From AP-15 sp963790875 (lineage in GTDB: Bacteria > Pseudomonadota > Alphaproteobacteria > ATCC43930 > CGMCC-115725), in assembly GCA_963790875.1 (NCBI GenBank), contig CAWBQT010000012.1, forward strand, positions 7,345-71,344: 64,000 nucleotides of DNA, read 5' to 3'. The notes below the pieces were generated by a model that was not told the origin of the DNA, ran no database searches, and saw nothing but the letters and a program-made list of their open reading frames with translations. Positions within the stretch are counted from its first letter, which is position 1, and the number at the start of each line of letters is the position of its first letter. This document shows, in pieces, positions 53,552-62,333 of this stretch. A program made the translations under genes and the position numbers.

Positions 53552-54657
53552 CCGTCCCGGTGGTCGCTATCCCGGTATCGCTGGTCGGCGCCTTTTCGAT
53601 CCTGGCCGCCCTCGGTATCTCGATCAACAATCTGTCGCTGTTCGGTCTCGTGCTGGCCGTGGGCATCGTGGTCGACGACGCCATCGTCGTGGTCGAGAAC
53701 GTGGAGCGTAACATCGCGCTCGGCATGCCGCCTCGCGAGGCGGCGCATCACACGATGGACGAGGTGTCCGGGGCGCTGATCGCTATAGCGCTCACGCTGT
53801 GCGCCGTCTTCCTCCCGACGGCCTTCATCTCGGGCATCTCGGGCCTCTTCTTCACGCAGTTCGCGACCACCATCGCCGCCTCGACGGTGATCTCGTGTTT
53901 CGTCTCGCTGACATTGAGCCCCGCGCTTAGCGCCGTCCTCCTGAAGCCGCACCACGCCCATGCCGAACCGCGGGGCATCGCCCGGATCCTGCGGGGCGCC
54001 TTCGATCGCTTCAATGCCCGTTTTGCGTGGATGTCTTCGAGCTACGGAAAGGCGACCGGCCGCATCGTCCGGGCGACCGCCATGGTCCTGGTCTTCTACG
54101 TTGGCCTGATCTCGCTCACGGGCTTCCAGTTCGCTCGGATGCCGGCCGGCTTCATCCCGGATCAGGACATCGGCTACCTGGTTACAGTCATCCAGTTGCC
54201 GCCGGGTTCAAGCCTCGCTCGGACCGATGCGCTGGTGCGGGAAGTGAACGACATCATCCTGAAGACCCCAGGCATCGAGCACACTTCCCCCGTGACTGGG
54301 TTTGACGTGACGACCAGCACCGTTGCACCCAACGCGGCCACGATTTTCCTAGGCCTGCCTTCGCTGTACGGCAAGCACATCCCCGGGGTGAATGCCGCGA
54401 CCATGCTGGCCGCCGTGCGTCAGCGCCTGGCCGGCATCAGGGATGCCTTCGTCCTCGTGATCAACCCGCCCCCGGTCCAGGGTCTGGGTTCCGCCGGCGG
54501 CTTCAAGCTCATGGTTGAGGACCGCAACAATCTCGGGCCCCAAGCCCTCGCCAATGCAGCGAATGCGCTGGTGACCGCGGCCAACAAGGATCCGGCCTTT
54601 GCCGGCGTCTTCACTCTCTACAGTGCCGGCTCGCCGTCGCTTTACGCCGACATCGAT
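53552..54657 (+). pseudogene. RND efflux permease, middle part, inverted
   Basis: The + strand encodes VPVVAIPVSLVGAFSILAALG, then LFGLVLAVGIVVDDAIVVVENVERN (the charged residues of the proton relay), PTAFISGISGLFFTQFA, FIPDQDIGYLVTVIQLPPG and ends SPSLYADIDR. These are residues about 370-735 of an RND pump. They continue the N-terminal part and precede the C-terminal part, but lie in the opposite direction. The segment has therefore been inverted relative to its flanks, and roughly 115 residues normally found after LYADIDR are missing. The two junctions share only a few bases (GATCGT at 54655-54660 on one side). Confidence 0.85.
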
Positions 54658-55767
54658 CGTTGCCCGCCAGCTTTGCAGGAACAGGTAGACGACGCCGACC
54701 ACGAGGAGGATCGCGATGCCGATTGTCACGACCACTTCGTGGATGGACTGGCTCACGAAGGTGGTCGGGTCGTAGATGTTGATGTAGTCGAGGCCGGGCG
54801 GGAAGCTCTTCTTGAGCTCCGCCATCTTGTCCCACACCTCGTGCTCTACCTTGACGACATCCGCGCCGGGCGTGGCGATGACCCAAAAGGGGGCGGACGG
54901 ATGCCGATCCGCGTAGGCGATAAAGTCGTAGTCCGCCGAGCCCAGCTCTACGCGGCCAATGTCGCGAATACGGGTGACGCGTCCCCGGGAGTCCGACTTC
55001 ACGATGATGTCGCCGAACTGCTCGGGTGTGGTGAGACGCCCAAGCGCGCGGACGCTGATCTGGTAGGCCCGGCCCCTGTTGTTAAAGAGCGGCGGCTGGT
55101 TGAGAGCCCCAGCGGAGACCTGGGTGTTCTGGGCGCGCAAGACATCCAGGATATCGCTGGCGCTGATATTGCTTGCGGCAGCCTTATCCGGATCGATCCA
55201 GATCCGCATGGCATATTGCCGCTCGCCGAGGATCCAGAAATCGGAAACGCCCGGCAGACGCGCGATCTCGTCTCTGACATGGAGAATGAAGTAGTTGGAG
55301 ATGTACTCGGCGCTGCGGGATCCATCCGGCGAATATGGATGGACGCCCAGGAGCAAGGCGGGGATCGTTTTTTTAACCTGCACACCCTGGAGCTGGACCT
55401 CCTGCGGCAGCCGGGACAGCGTGTCCTGCACCCGGTTGTGCGTAAGCATGAGCGCCGTGTTGACGTCGGTGCCGATCTTGAAGATCACCGTGATGTTGAG
55501 CTGGCCATTACCCGTCGATTGGCTGCTGATGTAATCCATGTTCTCGACGCCATTGATGGCTTGCTCGAGCGGCGTCGCGACGGTGCGAGCGACGACGTCG
55601 GCCGAAGCGCCGGGATAGGAGGCCGTGATCTGAACGGTTGGCGGGACGATGTTCGGGTATTGGGCGACCGGCAGGAACGACGCCGCGGCCAAACCGAACA
55701 CCATGATGAAGATATTGACCACGGCGGCGAACCGCGGGTGGTCAATAAAGAAGTGAGAGAGTTTCAT
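54655..55767 (-). pseudogene. RND efflux permease, N-terminal part
   Basis: From ATG 55767 the protein reads MKLSHFFIDHPRFAAVVNIFIM, SFLPVAQYPNIVPPTVQITASYPGASADVV, IIKIGTD-like FKIGTDVNTALMLTHNRVQ, and ends VVYLFLQSWRATI at 54655. This covers the first membrane helix and the first porter domain, about 373 residues. It is 20 bases downstream of the adaptor gene and in the same operon. The frame then runs into the inverted middle segment and ends at 54349 in nonsense codons. An intact pump cannot be made. Confidence 0.88.
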
Positions 55768-55787
55768 GGCTCGTCTGAGCTCCGGCT

Positions 55788-57014
55788 CTAATCGGCCCCG
55801 GGGCGGATCGATCCGGCTTCCGGCGATACTTTCGAGCCTGGCCGGGCCGCCGGAATGCCGTCGATGATCACCTTGTCCGAGGGAGCGAGGCCGGCGCGGA
55901 TGACCCGCAGATCGTCCCGGAGATCTCCGACCTGGACCTGCTTCGGCGTCACAACATTGTCCGGCCCAACCGTCAGCACGACGTGCTCCGACTGATCCGG
56001 CAGGACAGACGCATCGGGCACGAGCAGCGCCGGCGCCGGCGGCGCGACCGCCAAGCGGACACGAGCGAAGCCGCCTGGCGTCATAAGCCGATCGCTGTTG
56101 GGGATGGTGGCGCGGGCGTGGATCGTGCCGCTCGACCGATCGAGCGCATTGTCGACGAAGTCGAGCGTGCCCGGGTGAGTGAAGGCGGTCTCGTCGGCGA
56201 GCGATACCTTTACCTTGTCGGCGAGCGGCCCGGTCTGCGAGTGCCGTTCCCGAAGGAACTTCATGTAGTCGGCCTCGCTCATGTCGAAGTTCAGATAGAT
56301 CGGGTCGACCGAGACGAGCGTCGCGAGCAACGTCGTCGGGCTGGTCGCAGCCCGGCTGCCGGCTATCAGGTTGCCGACCGAGACGAGATGGGTGCCGATG
56401 CGGCCCGTGAAGGGCGCCGTGATGCGCGTGTGATCGAGATCGAACCGGGCGTCGCGAACGAGCGCCTCGGCATCGTCGACGGCCGCTTGGGCTGCCCGCT
56501 GGTCTGCCGCCCGCTGGTCGGCGGTTTCGACGCTGCCGAAGCCTGTTTGCTTCAGTAAATCGGCCCGGAAAGCCTCGCGGTTCGCGAGATCGAGCCGCGC
56601 TCGCGCGCTAGCGAGCTGCGCCGCAACCTCGTTTAGCTTGATCTCGTAGGGCGTTGGGTCGATCACGAACAGCAGATCGCCCTTATGGACGATATCACCG
56701 TCCTTAAAGGCGATCTCAGTGAGGATGCCACCGACCTGTGCTCTCAGCTCGACCCGGTCGACGGCCGAGAACTGACCCAGAAACTGGAGCCGCGTGGCGA
56801 CATCTTGTTGAAGCGGCGCGCTGACGGCGACGACAGGAGGAGCCGTGACGGCGGCCTGGTCGACGGACGGCGCCAGCAGGCGCGGCCCGGCGATGACGCC
56901 GCCCGCAACCAGGCCCAGGGCCAGCAGGGAAACGCCCCAAGCCTTGACGCCGGGTTTCGTGGAATGCTGGTCCGCGATGGGTCCAGCGTGGCGATGAGTG
57001 AATACGTCCGACAT
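55788..57014 (-). CDS. RND efflux periplasmic adaptor subunit
   Basis: The 408-residue protein has an N-terminal membrane anchor (GVSLLALGLVAGGVIAG). A biotinyl-lipoyl half (LRAQVGGILTEIAFKDGDIVHKGDLLFVIDP), an alpha-hairpin with ADQRAADQRAAQAAVDDAEAL, and ITAPFTGRIGTHLVSVGNLI with a beta-barrel complete the adaptor, the AcrA/MexA type. It would link the RND permease to an outer-membrane channel. No channel gene is in the operon. Two CTATCTATCGATAG sites lie 40-105 bases upstream, so TetR-type repression is likely. It is intact although the permease is broken. Confidence 0.92.
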   Translation of the reverse strand: MSDVFTHRHAGPIADQHSTKPGVKAWGVSLLALGLVAGGVIAGPRLLAPSVDQAAVTAPPVVAVSAPLQQDVATRLQFLGQFSAVDRVELRAQVGGILTEIAFKDGDIVHKGDLLFVIDPTPYEIKLNEVAAQLASARARLDLANREAFRADLLKQTGFGSVETADQRAADQRAAQAAVDDAEALVRDARFDLDHTRITAPFTGRIGTHLVSVGNLIAGSRAATSPTTLLATLVSVDPIYLNFDMSEADYMKFLRERHSQTGPLADKVKVSLADETAFTHPGTLDFVDNALDRSSGTIHARATIPNSDRLMTPGGFARVRLAVAPPAPALLVPDASVLPDQSEHVVLTVGPDNVVTPKQVQVGDLRDDLRVIRAGLAPSDKVIIDGIPAARPGSKVSPEAGSIRPGAD

Positions 57015-57053
57015 TTTGACCTCGCTATTTCATCGATCACCTGGAGCCTGGAT

Positions 57054-57119
57054 CTATCTATCGATAGGCTTGTGGCGGAAAGGCAGGGCGTTGAAGCAAT
57101 AACATCTATCTATCGATAG
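57054..57119. promoter_or_regulatory. Paired TetR-type operators upstream of the adaptor gene
   Basis: CTATCTATCGATAG occurs at 57054-57067 and again at 57106-57119. The cores CTATCGATAG are perfect 10-base palindromes, with starts 52 bases apart (five helical turns). They lie upstream of the adaptor start on the minus strand and also just behind the hydrolase-fragment gene. Confidence 0.75.
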
Positions 57120-57173
57120 AGCTGGGTTATACTCAAATTGAACCCTCGTGGCATGCCCTGCGATGGAGCAACG

Positions 57174-57660
57174 TCAGGTTGCCAGCAGGTGATCGCGGAA
57201 TAATCGGTTGAATTCGCCCGCCCGTTCTTCCGGGAAGAAGATCCGGGCTCCCTTCAGCTCCACCGGCGGCTTCGCTCCGGGGATCGTCTTGGCGAGCCAA
57301 TGTGCCCACTTCACCGGGAAGTAGACGTCGTCCGTGCCCCAAACGATGAGGGTTGGAGCCCGCAACTCGCGGAGCTGACGCTCGATCACTCGCGTGTGCT
57401 TGTTGTCGAAAGCCAGGATAAAGCGTTGCAGGTCGCGCGTTCGCTGTTCGGTCCGCACCAAGGGTCGAAGATAAGTGTCAATATCTTCGTCCGTGACGAT
57501 GGCGGGCCTTTCATAAGCCAGCCCCAGCGCGCCGGGTGAACGAAAGATCGTCTTGTCGGCGAGCATGGCGTTCAGCGTGTCACGCAGGCCGCCGGCCTTG
57601 ACCATATCCGCGAATGGCTTGAACGGCCTCGGGCGGCCAGTTGTCGTGGGTGTCGCAGTT
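57174..57660 (-). pseudogene. Alpha/beta hydrolase, C-terminal remnant
   Basis: The piece encodes CDTHDNWPPEAV in one frame, then after a shift near 57610 reads MVKAGGLRDTLNAMLADKTIFRSPGALG, LRAPTLIVWGTDDVYFPVKWAHWLA (acid residue strand) and the end of an alpha/beta hydrolase. The nucleophile elbow and everything before it are missing. It is joined upstream to an isocitrate-lyase-like start, so it is a fused remnant. Confidence 0.72.
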
Positions 57661-57901
57661 GGTGAGGGTCGATGGTCGCCGCGATACGGCCGACGATACG
57701 CTCGGCGAGTTCGATCGGGATGGCCTCACCGTCGCGGTAGCCATGCGCCTCCGCGACGGACCAGCTGCTCGTTGCGATCGCCCGCGCGCCCGCCGAGAGA
57801 ATCGATTTGGCGCTCCCGGCGTCCCACACATTGTAGAGCAGCAGCGGCGTGCCTTTTACGTGCAGTTCGGCGAAGCGTTTGGCCTTATCCGTCCGGTTCA
57901 T
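57661..57901 (-). pseudogene. Isocitrate lyase/PEP mutase family, N-terminal remnant
   Basis: From ATG 57901 it reads MNRTDKAKRFAELHVKGTPLLLYNVWDAGSAKSILSAGARAIATSSWSVAEAHGYRDGEAIP, the first strand and loop of a PEP-mutase/isocitrate-lyase superfamily barrel. Homology stops about residue 80 at the join to the hydrolase remnant. The catalytic loop and most of the barrel are absent. The pair of operators upstream (58019-58089) suggests the ancestor gene was in the same TetR regulon as the efflux operon. Confidence 0.72.
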
Positions 57902-58018
57902 TGCATCCTCCTGAGTAGATGAGCGCACAGACGGCTCACCGCTACCGACCTTGGACGTGCGGACCTGTGGTTCGAGCGAAGCGCGCCGTTCGTGACCCAG
58001 CCGAAAGGTCGAGGCATT

Positions 58019-58089
58019 CTATCTATCGATAGGTCCACCAACTTAGATAAGACTGGCGCGCCGACGGGTCAACATCTATCTATTGATAG
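58019..58089. promoter_or_regulatory. Paired TetR-type operators upstream of the PEP-mutase remnant
   Basis: CTATCTATCGATAG at 58019-58032 and CTATCTATTGATAG at 58076-58089 (one change from the other copies), 57 bases apart. The flanking 57920-58350 stretch otherwise holds no supported gene. Confidence 0.72.
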
Positions 58090-58350
58090 ACTGGACAACA
58101 CGCGGCGCCTCAACTGCCGGCTGACCGCTGCCGGCGATGATGAAGGAGGGGCTGGATTTGAGCAGTACGAGCCGGACAGTCTCGCCGGCATTCTCGATGT
58201 GATCTTCTGCGGCCTAAGTTCGGACACGACCGCCGCGGCTGGCGGTCACAACGCCGGGGCCTCAGCAAGGCCTTCCGAGGCGCTGGTGAGGCCTATAGCG
58301 GGCTGCGCGCGACCCTCCGCGCCGCGCCGCCGTCACCGCAAGACTTCCGG

Positions 58351-58668
58351 TCACGCTGACCGACCACCAAGTCGGGATAGGCAGCACCCGGTCTTGCCGC
58401 GGCCGCGCGAATTTTTCGTGGGAGCGTTCCTTCGATCGCCGGAGCGATCAGGCCGCGGCTCCGTGGATGCCGGGTACTGCGCCAGTTTCTCGGAAGGACG
58501 GATCGGACGCGTTACGAGCCCGCCGCCGCAGTTCGGGCAGCGTCGACCCAGTGTCGTCTCCGCACAGTCCCGGCAAAAGGTGCATTCGAAGCTGCAGATC
58601 ATCGCATCGGCGGCCGCCGGCGGCAGGTCCTTGTTGCAGCATTCGCAGTTGGGGCGAAGGTCTAACAC
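58351..58668 (-). CDS. DUF1272 small cysteine-rich protein
   Basis: The 105-residue protein starts at GTG 58668 with LDLRPNCECCNKDLPPAAADAMICSFECTFCRDCAETTLGRRCPNCGGGL, matching DUF1272 with its four Cys pairs for two zinc-like sites. GAGGGG is 7 bases upstream. The tail of about 45 residues is basic and unlike the domain, so it may be a read-through extension. Function unknown; such proteins are often next to small metabolic operons. It lies downstream of the monooxygenase-like gene on the same strand. Confidence 0.8.
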   Translation of the reverse strand: MLDLRPNCECCNKDLPPAAADAMICSFECTFCRDCAETTLGRRCPNCGGGLVTRPIRPSEKLAQYPASTEPRPDRSGDRRNAPTKNSRGRGKTGCCLSRLGGRSA

Positions 58669-58693
58669 TGCAATCCCCTCTGATGACCAACGA

Positions 58694-59368
58694 TCAGAAA
58701 TTGCCGCGCGACGCCGTCCCCGTCTGGATATCCGGGTAATACTGTGGACTCTCGCGTCGATCGAACATGCCGTAGTCACGGACCACGCGCACGATCCGGT
58801 GGCGGAGGCCGGTAGAGGCGGGCGGAGTGAATTTCTCAGCCGAGGACCGATCGCGCCACGAGGCCAGCAGCGCGAGCTTGCCGGCGTTGTAGATGCTAAC
58901 AAAAAAGTCGTGCTCGATCAGATCCGCTCGATGCCGATCGAGCGATAGCCAGTTCGGCAGCACCGCGGCCGTGATGCCTGATTCGGACGGGACCTCGGTC
59001 AGCGTCATGAATTTCGCCCGCCCGATCTCCGTCTCGTCGAGCCGCTGCTCGACGATAGCCGCGGCTGCGGGCGGTGACGTGTCCGTCACGATTTCTCCCA
59101 CTCGCAGGTGGTAGTCCTGGAACACCTCATCTCGGCCGCGCCGCTGGGTATCGTGATGCTTGCCGACCGTCCGCCACCTCACCACGGACTTCTCGTCGCG
59201 CCAGGTCGAGTGTGACAAGATCCAGCCCGGTCGGCGCACGCTCTCGAAACGCTCGTTGTCGATGAAACCGTCAATCCCTTCGAGGATCGGTCTCAATCCC
59301 CTCGCAAGCTCGAGATAGAGGTCGAACTTCTCTTGCTTGGGATGGACTTCGAAGATAACTGAGAACAT
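58694..59368 (-). CDS. Antibiotic-biosynthesis-monooxygenase-domain (ABM) protein
   Basis: The 224-residue protein has an N-terminal ABM domain: MFSVIFEVHPKQEKFDLYLELARGLRPILEGIDGFIDNERFES, then PGWILSHSTWRDEKSVVRWR with His. A second similar half follows, with DLIEHDFFVSIYNAGKLALLASWRDRSSAEKF. Such proteins are dimeric ferredoxin-like barrels that degrade or modify small metabolites, but no catalytic set is clear. Start 59368 is the best ATG (GAGGCGG before it). It is divergent from the TetR gene at 59550 and separated by an inverted repeat. Confidence 0.75.
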   Translation of the reverse strand: MFSVIFEVHPKQEKFDLYLELARGLRPILEGIDGFIDNERFESVRRPGWILSHSTWRDEKSVVRWRTVGKHHDTQRRGRDEVFQDYHLRVGEIVTDTSPPAAAAIVEQRLDETEIGRAKFMTLTEVPSESGITAAVLPNWLSLDRHRADLIEHDFFVSIYNAGKLALLASWRDRSSAEKFTPPASTGLRHRIVRVVRDYGMFDRRESPQYYPDIQTGTASRGNF

Positions 59369-59513
59369 CGCCACCGCCTCGGATTGCCACGCCTCATGCC
59401 GCGGGACCGGCAGAGCCTCCTCCGCGCCGGCGGGTAGCGTGTCCGAGGCCACGCTCACCGGCGCCCCTATTGACTGGCAGAGTGATACCCATTGGTTCTT
59501 TTCGGGTACAAGG

Positions 59514-59533
59514 ACTATCTATCACCAGATAGT
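59514..59533. promoter_or_regulatory. TetR-type operator between divergent genes
   Basis: ACTATCT and AGATAGT flank a six-base spacer (ATCACC), a 20-base inverted repeat. It sits 17 bases before the TetR start and within the 181-base gap to the ABM gene, a typical position for autoregulation. Confidence 0.6.
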
Positions 59534-59549
59534 CATAGGAGAGAACTCC

Positions 59550-60137
59550 ATGAGTGACGTCAAAACTGCAATTATGGATGCTGCCGAACGGCGCATGCAG
59601 AAGGGCGGTTTCGGCGGCTTCAGTTTCCGGGAAATCGCCGCGGATGTGGGCATCAAGAGCTCGAGCGTCCACTACCACTTCCCGACCAAGGATGATCTCG
59701 CGGCGGCCGTCGTTCGTCGCTGGGCACAATATACTTCCGAATTGATCGACAAGGAGCTTGAGAAAGACCCGGACCCCGTCCGTGTTTGGACGAAGGCTTT
59801 CCGTGGAACTGCTTTCTCCGATGCTCGCATGTGCCCTTGTACCGTGCTCGGCGCTGCCTCGCAGGATCTGCCGGAACAGGTCGCGAAGGAAGTGAAAGGC
59901 TTTTTCAAGATGTGCCAGGACAAGCTCGTCGCGGAAGGTCTCTCGCCAAGCGATGCGGCCGAAGTGCTGTCGACCATCACCGGCGCTCTGGTCCTTGCCA
60001 ATGCCCTCGGCGACACTGCCGAATATGACCGAGCCACCCGCGACTTGCTGCGTCATCGAGCGGCAGCTCCATCTGATCGTCGCGGCACGCGCAGACCAGG
60101 AGCGAAGGGTCTTGCGAAGGCTGCCGCGGGTGATTGA
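59550..60137 (+). CDS. TetR/AcrR-family regulator
   Basis: The 195-residue protein has the TetR N-terminal HTH: IMDAAERRMQKGGFGGFSFREIAADVGIKSSSVHYHFPTKDDLAAAVVRRW. Its ligand-binding part has MCPCTVLGAASQDLP and ALVLANALGDTAEYDRATRDLL. The last 30 residues are Arg-rich and look like an unrelated extension, perhaps after a frameshift near 60050. Autoregulation through the inverted repeat upstream is likely. The TetR HTH also resembles the remnant at 61895, so the two are paralogues. Confidence 0.9.
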   Translation: MSDVKTAIMDAAERRMQKGGFGGFSFREIAADVGIKSSSVHYHFPTKDDLAAAVVRRWAQYTSELIDKELEKDPDPVRVWTKAFRGTAFSDARMCPCTVLGAASQDLPEQVAKEVKGFFKMCQDKLVAEGLSPSDAAEVLSTITGALVLANALGDTAEYDRATRDLLRHRAAAPSDRRGTRRPGAKGLAKAAAGD

Positions 60138-60382
60138 CCCGGCGCGGGCCGACGAGGCGCAGCCATCAGCCTCGCGGTAAAGCCGCCGGTCTCTCATGAG
60201 CAGCATTCCCCGGCGCTTCGCTTTGAAGCCGCCCTGCCGACGAATTGCGAGCGCGGCACAGTGCCGTAACGAAAGGGCCGGCGGCCATTTCGAAGGGGCG
60301 TTCAGCTTGCTGATGTGGTGCGGACCTCGTCCCGCCGGGACGGCTCCGCCCAGAGATCGGCGCAGCAAAAATCTCCAACGAG

Positions 60383-60889
60383 TCATGCGTCGATCCAATT
60401 GATCGGACTAAGGAAATCCATCTTGCCGACATCGACGCCGTTGGAGCGGAGAATCGCGTACGCCATCGCGATATGGAAATAAACGTTCGGGATCGTCATC
60501 TGCAGCAGGTAGTCCTCGCCGCCAAGGAACTTGCCGGGCGCCCAGGAGAGGCTGACCTTCCGCCCGGCGGCACCGGCGTACTGCGCTTCCGTCACGCTCT
60601 CCACGAATGCGACGGTCTTCCGGATGCGGGTGCGCACGTCACCAATCGTCTGCTCGTTGTCCTCGTGCTTGGGTGGCGTCTGCCCGGAGAGCCAGGCGGC
60701 CGCCGCCTTGGCGTAGTCGCATGCGCTTTGAACTTGATAGATGAAAGATTTCATGTCGGGCGCGAGGCGGCCGGTCATCAGGACGCCGACATCAAACGTC
60801 TTGGCGCCCGCGTACTCCTCGGCCTTGTCGAGCCAGCTTTCGAGATTCTTCACCATCTGCGTGCACTGCGAAACCGCCCGGTAATACAT
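60383..60889 (-). CDS. DUF1993 family protein
   Basis: The 168-residue protein starts MYYRAVSQCTQMVKNLESWLDKAEEYAGAKTFDVGVLMTGRLAPDMKSFIYQVQSACDYAKAAAAWLSG and ends FHIAMAYAILRSNGVDVGKMDFL, the DUF1993 pattern (DinB-like four-helix bundle). Two His (in KHED and YFHIA) could bind metal as in DinB proteins. Function unknown. AGGAA lies just before ATG 60889; the frame extends slightly upstream. It is not coupled to the SDR gene (61021), which is 130 bases off. Confidence 0.8.
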   Translation of the reverse strand: MYYRAVSQCTQMVKNLESWLDKAEEYAGAKTFDVGVLMTGRLAPDMKSFIYQVQSACDYAKAAAAWLSGQTPPKHEDNEQTIGDVRTRIRKTVAFVESVTEAQYAGAAGRKVSLSWAPGKFLGGEDYLLQMTIPNVYFHIAMAYAILRSNGVDVGKMDFLSPINWIDA

Positions 60890-61020
60890 TGAGTTCCTTC
60901 CTATCACTTGAAATCCACTCGTGAGGTGCGAGGAGCCGAGCGGAAGGCGCGCCCGGTTGCGTTCACCCAGGCAAAACCCGCCTTGCTATGTCCTGGGTGA
61001 GATGATTGGTGTCCCGCTGA

Positions 61021-61794
61021 TCACTGACGGCCGGCCATCACGCCGCCATCGACGGGCAACACGACGCCGCTGATGAAGCTCGCCTGGTCCGACGCGAGGA
61101 ACAGGAGCGCTTCCGCCGCATCCGCCACTTGGCCGTTGCGGCCGAGCGGATGGAACGCATTGAAGGTTGGCAGCACGGCCTTGACCTGCTCGGGCGTCAG
61201 GAATGTCTCGTAGACGGGCGTCTCGATCACCGCCGGCGCAATCGCATTCACGCGGATCTTGTCCGGCGCCAGCTCGATAGCGAGATTCTTGACCAAGGCG
61301 TGAACGCCGGCCTTCGCCGCCGAATAGGCTGAAGACGGCGTCGCGCCGATCGCCTGCAATGCCCACATCGAGCCAGTCTGGATGATGGCGCCGCCGCGGC
61401 CGGCGACCTTCATAGCCTTCGCGGCGGCCTGCGCCGTGAAGAAGGTGCCTTTGAGAATGTTGTCGAGAAAGCGATCATACTCGGCCTCGGTCACCTCGAG
61501 GAACGGCTTCGGCGCGAAGATGCCGGCATTGTTGAAGAGCACGTCGAGACGGCCGAACCGATCGATCGCTGTCTTTACGAGGGCCTCTCCGGCCATCGGA
61601 AAGGCGACGTCGCCGGCATAAGCGACGGCACGCTCGCCCGAGGGATCGATCTGACGAGCGGCCGCTTCGGTTTTTGCGGCATCGCGCCCGTTGACGACAG
61701 CCGAGCCGCCCTCGGCGACGAAACGGGTCGCGACTTCCTTGCCCATCCCCGAACCCCCGCCGGTGATGATGGCGACCTTGTTCTGGAAACGCAT
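61021..61794 (-). CDS. SDR-family oxidoreductase
   Basis: The 257-residue protein has the SDR set: AIITGGGSGMGKEVATRFV (NAD(P) loop), LFNNAGIF, SMWALQAIGATPSSAYSAAKAGVHAL (Ser, Tyr, Lys catalytic residues) and RVNAIAPAVIETPVYE. It would oxidise or reduce a small alcohol or ketone. It is divergent from a TetR remnant, with the two strong operators at 61811-61888 between them. The repressor is broken, so it may be expressed constitutively or answer to the paralogous regulator. Confidence 0.93.
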   Translation of the reverse strand: MRFQNKVAIITGGGSGMGKEVATRFVAEGGSAVVNGRDAAKTEAAARQIDPSGERAVAYAGDVAFPMAGEALVKTAIDRFGRLDVLFNNAGIFAPKPFLEVTEAEYDRFLDNILKGTFFTAQAAAKAMKVAGRGGAIIQTGSMWALQAIGATPSSAYSAAKAGVHALVKNLAIELAPDKIRVNAIAPAVIETPVYETFLTPEQVKAVLPTFNAFHPLGRNGQVADAAEALLFLASDQASFISGVVLPVDGGVMAGRQ

Positions 61795-61810
61795 GACTTT
61801 TTCCGCCGCT

Positions 61811-61888
61811 GTATCGACCTATCGATAGGTCGATACGCAACAAATAGGCCGGGACACCTCGGCCGTCAAGATCTCTATCTATCGGTAG
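61811..61888. promoter_or_regulatory. Paired TetR-type operators between SDR and TetR remnant
   Basis: A 26-base perfect palindrome spans 61811-61836, centred on CTATCGATAG (61819-61828). A second copy, CTATCTATCGGTAG, lies at 61875-61888, with core starts 60 bases apart. The first overlaps the SDR promoter side and the second the TetR side. Confidence 0.8.
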
Positions 61889-61894
61889 AGGTGT

Positions 61895-62200
61895 GTGAAA
61901 GAAACCGCCGAACGACTGATGGACCTGGCAGAGGCCCGTATCCGCAGCGGTGGATATGGCTTCAGCTTTCGCGATCTCGCCGCCGAGCGTTGAGGCGGGT
62001 AGTCTATCACCCGAAATCGCCAATGAAATAATGTCCTTCTTCCGCCGATGCGTTGAGGGTCTATCCCAGCGGATCGGCCGACCCGATGCGGAAGCGCGGG
62101 CCTTTCAGGTCATTGCAACGCTCGAAGGCGGCATGATGCTCGCTCGCGTCCATCAAGATACCGAGGCGTTCGACAAGGCCGTTGCGGCCTTGTGTAGCCG
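61895..62200 (+). pseudogene. TetR-family regulator, deleted middle
   Basis: GTG 61895 begins VKETAERLMDLAEARIRSGGYGFSFRDLAAE, the first two helices of a TetR HTH, then stops at 61992. In another frame, from about 62008, the protein's end appears: LSPEIANEIMSFFRRCVEGLSQRIGRPDAEARAFQVIATLEGGMMLARVHQDTEAFDKAVAAL. The recognition helix and most of the ligand domain are gone. The N-terminal half resembles the regulator at 59550. It is a dead repressor whose binding sites remain. Confidence 0.8.
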
Positions 62201-62251
62201 TTCTGGGGTCGCCAGACGATTTGTTCGAAATCGTACGCTAAGGATCCTACG

Positions 62252-62294
62252 CTTTTTCGCAGACCGGGCTGCGAAAAAGTGGCCCCTGCGGGGC
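62252..62294. repeat. Hairpins upstream of the 543-residue gene
   Basis: CTTTTTCGCAG (62252-62262) and CTGCGAAAAAG (62269-62279) form a perfect 11-bp stem with loop ACCGGG. GCCCCTGCGGGGC (62282-62294) forms a second hairpin at once after. They lie 40 bases before the ATG of the large unknown gene. Confidence 0.75.
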
Positions 62295-62333
62295 AGTTTG
62301 AGGCGGCCGGCGGGGTAGCTGTACCCTACTGGG

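Noticed and set aside
53552..54657. A phase-variable invertible switch in the RND gene
   Set aside because: No inverted repeats of useful length flank the segment and about 115 residues are missing, so a clean reversible switch is unlikely. Kept only as a rearrangement.
60138..60382. A gene in the gap after the TetR regulator
   Set aside because: The short frames on both strands lack start sites and motifs; nothing could be supported.
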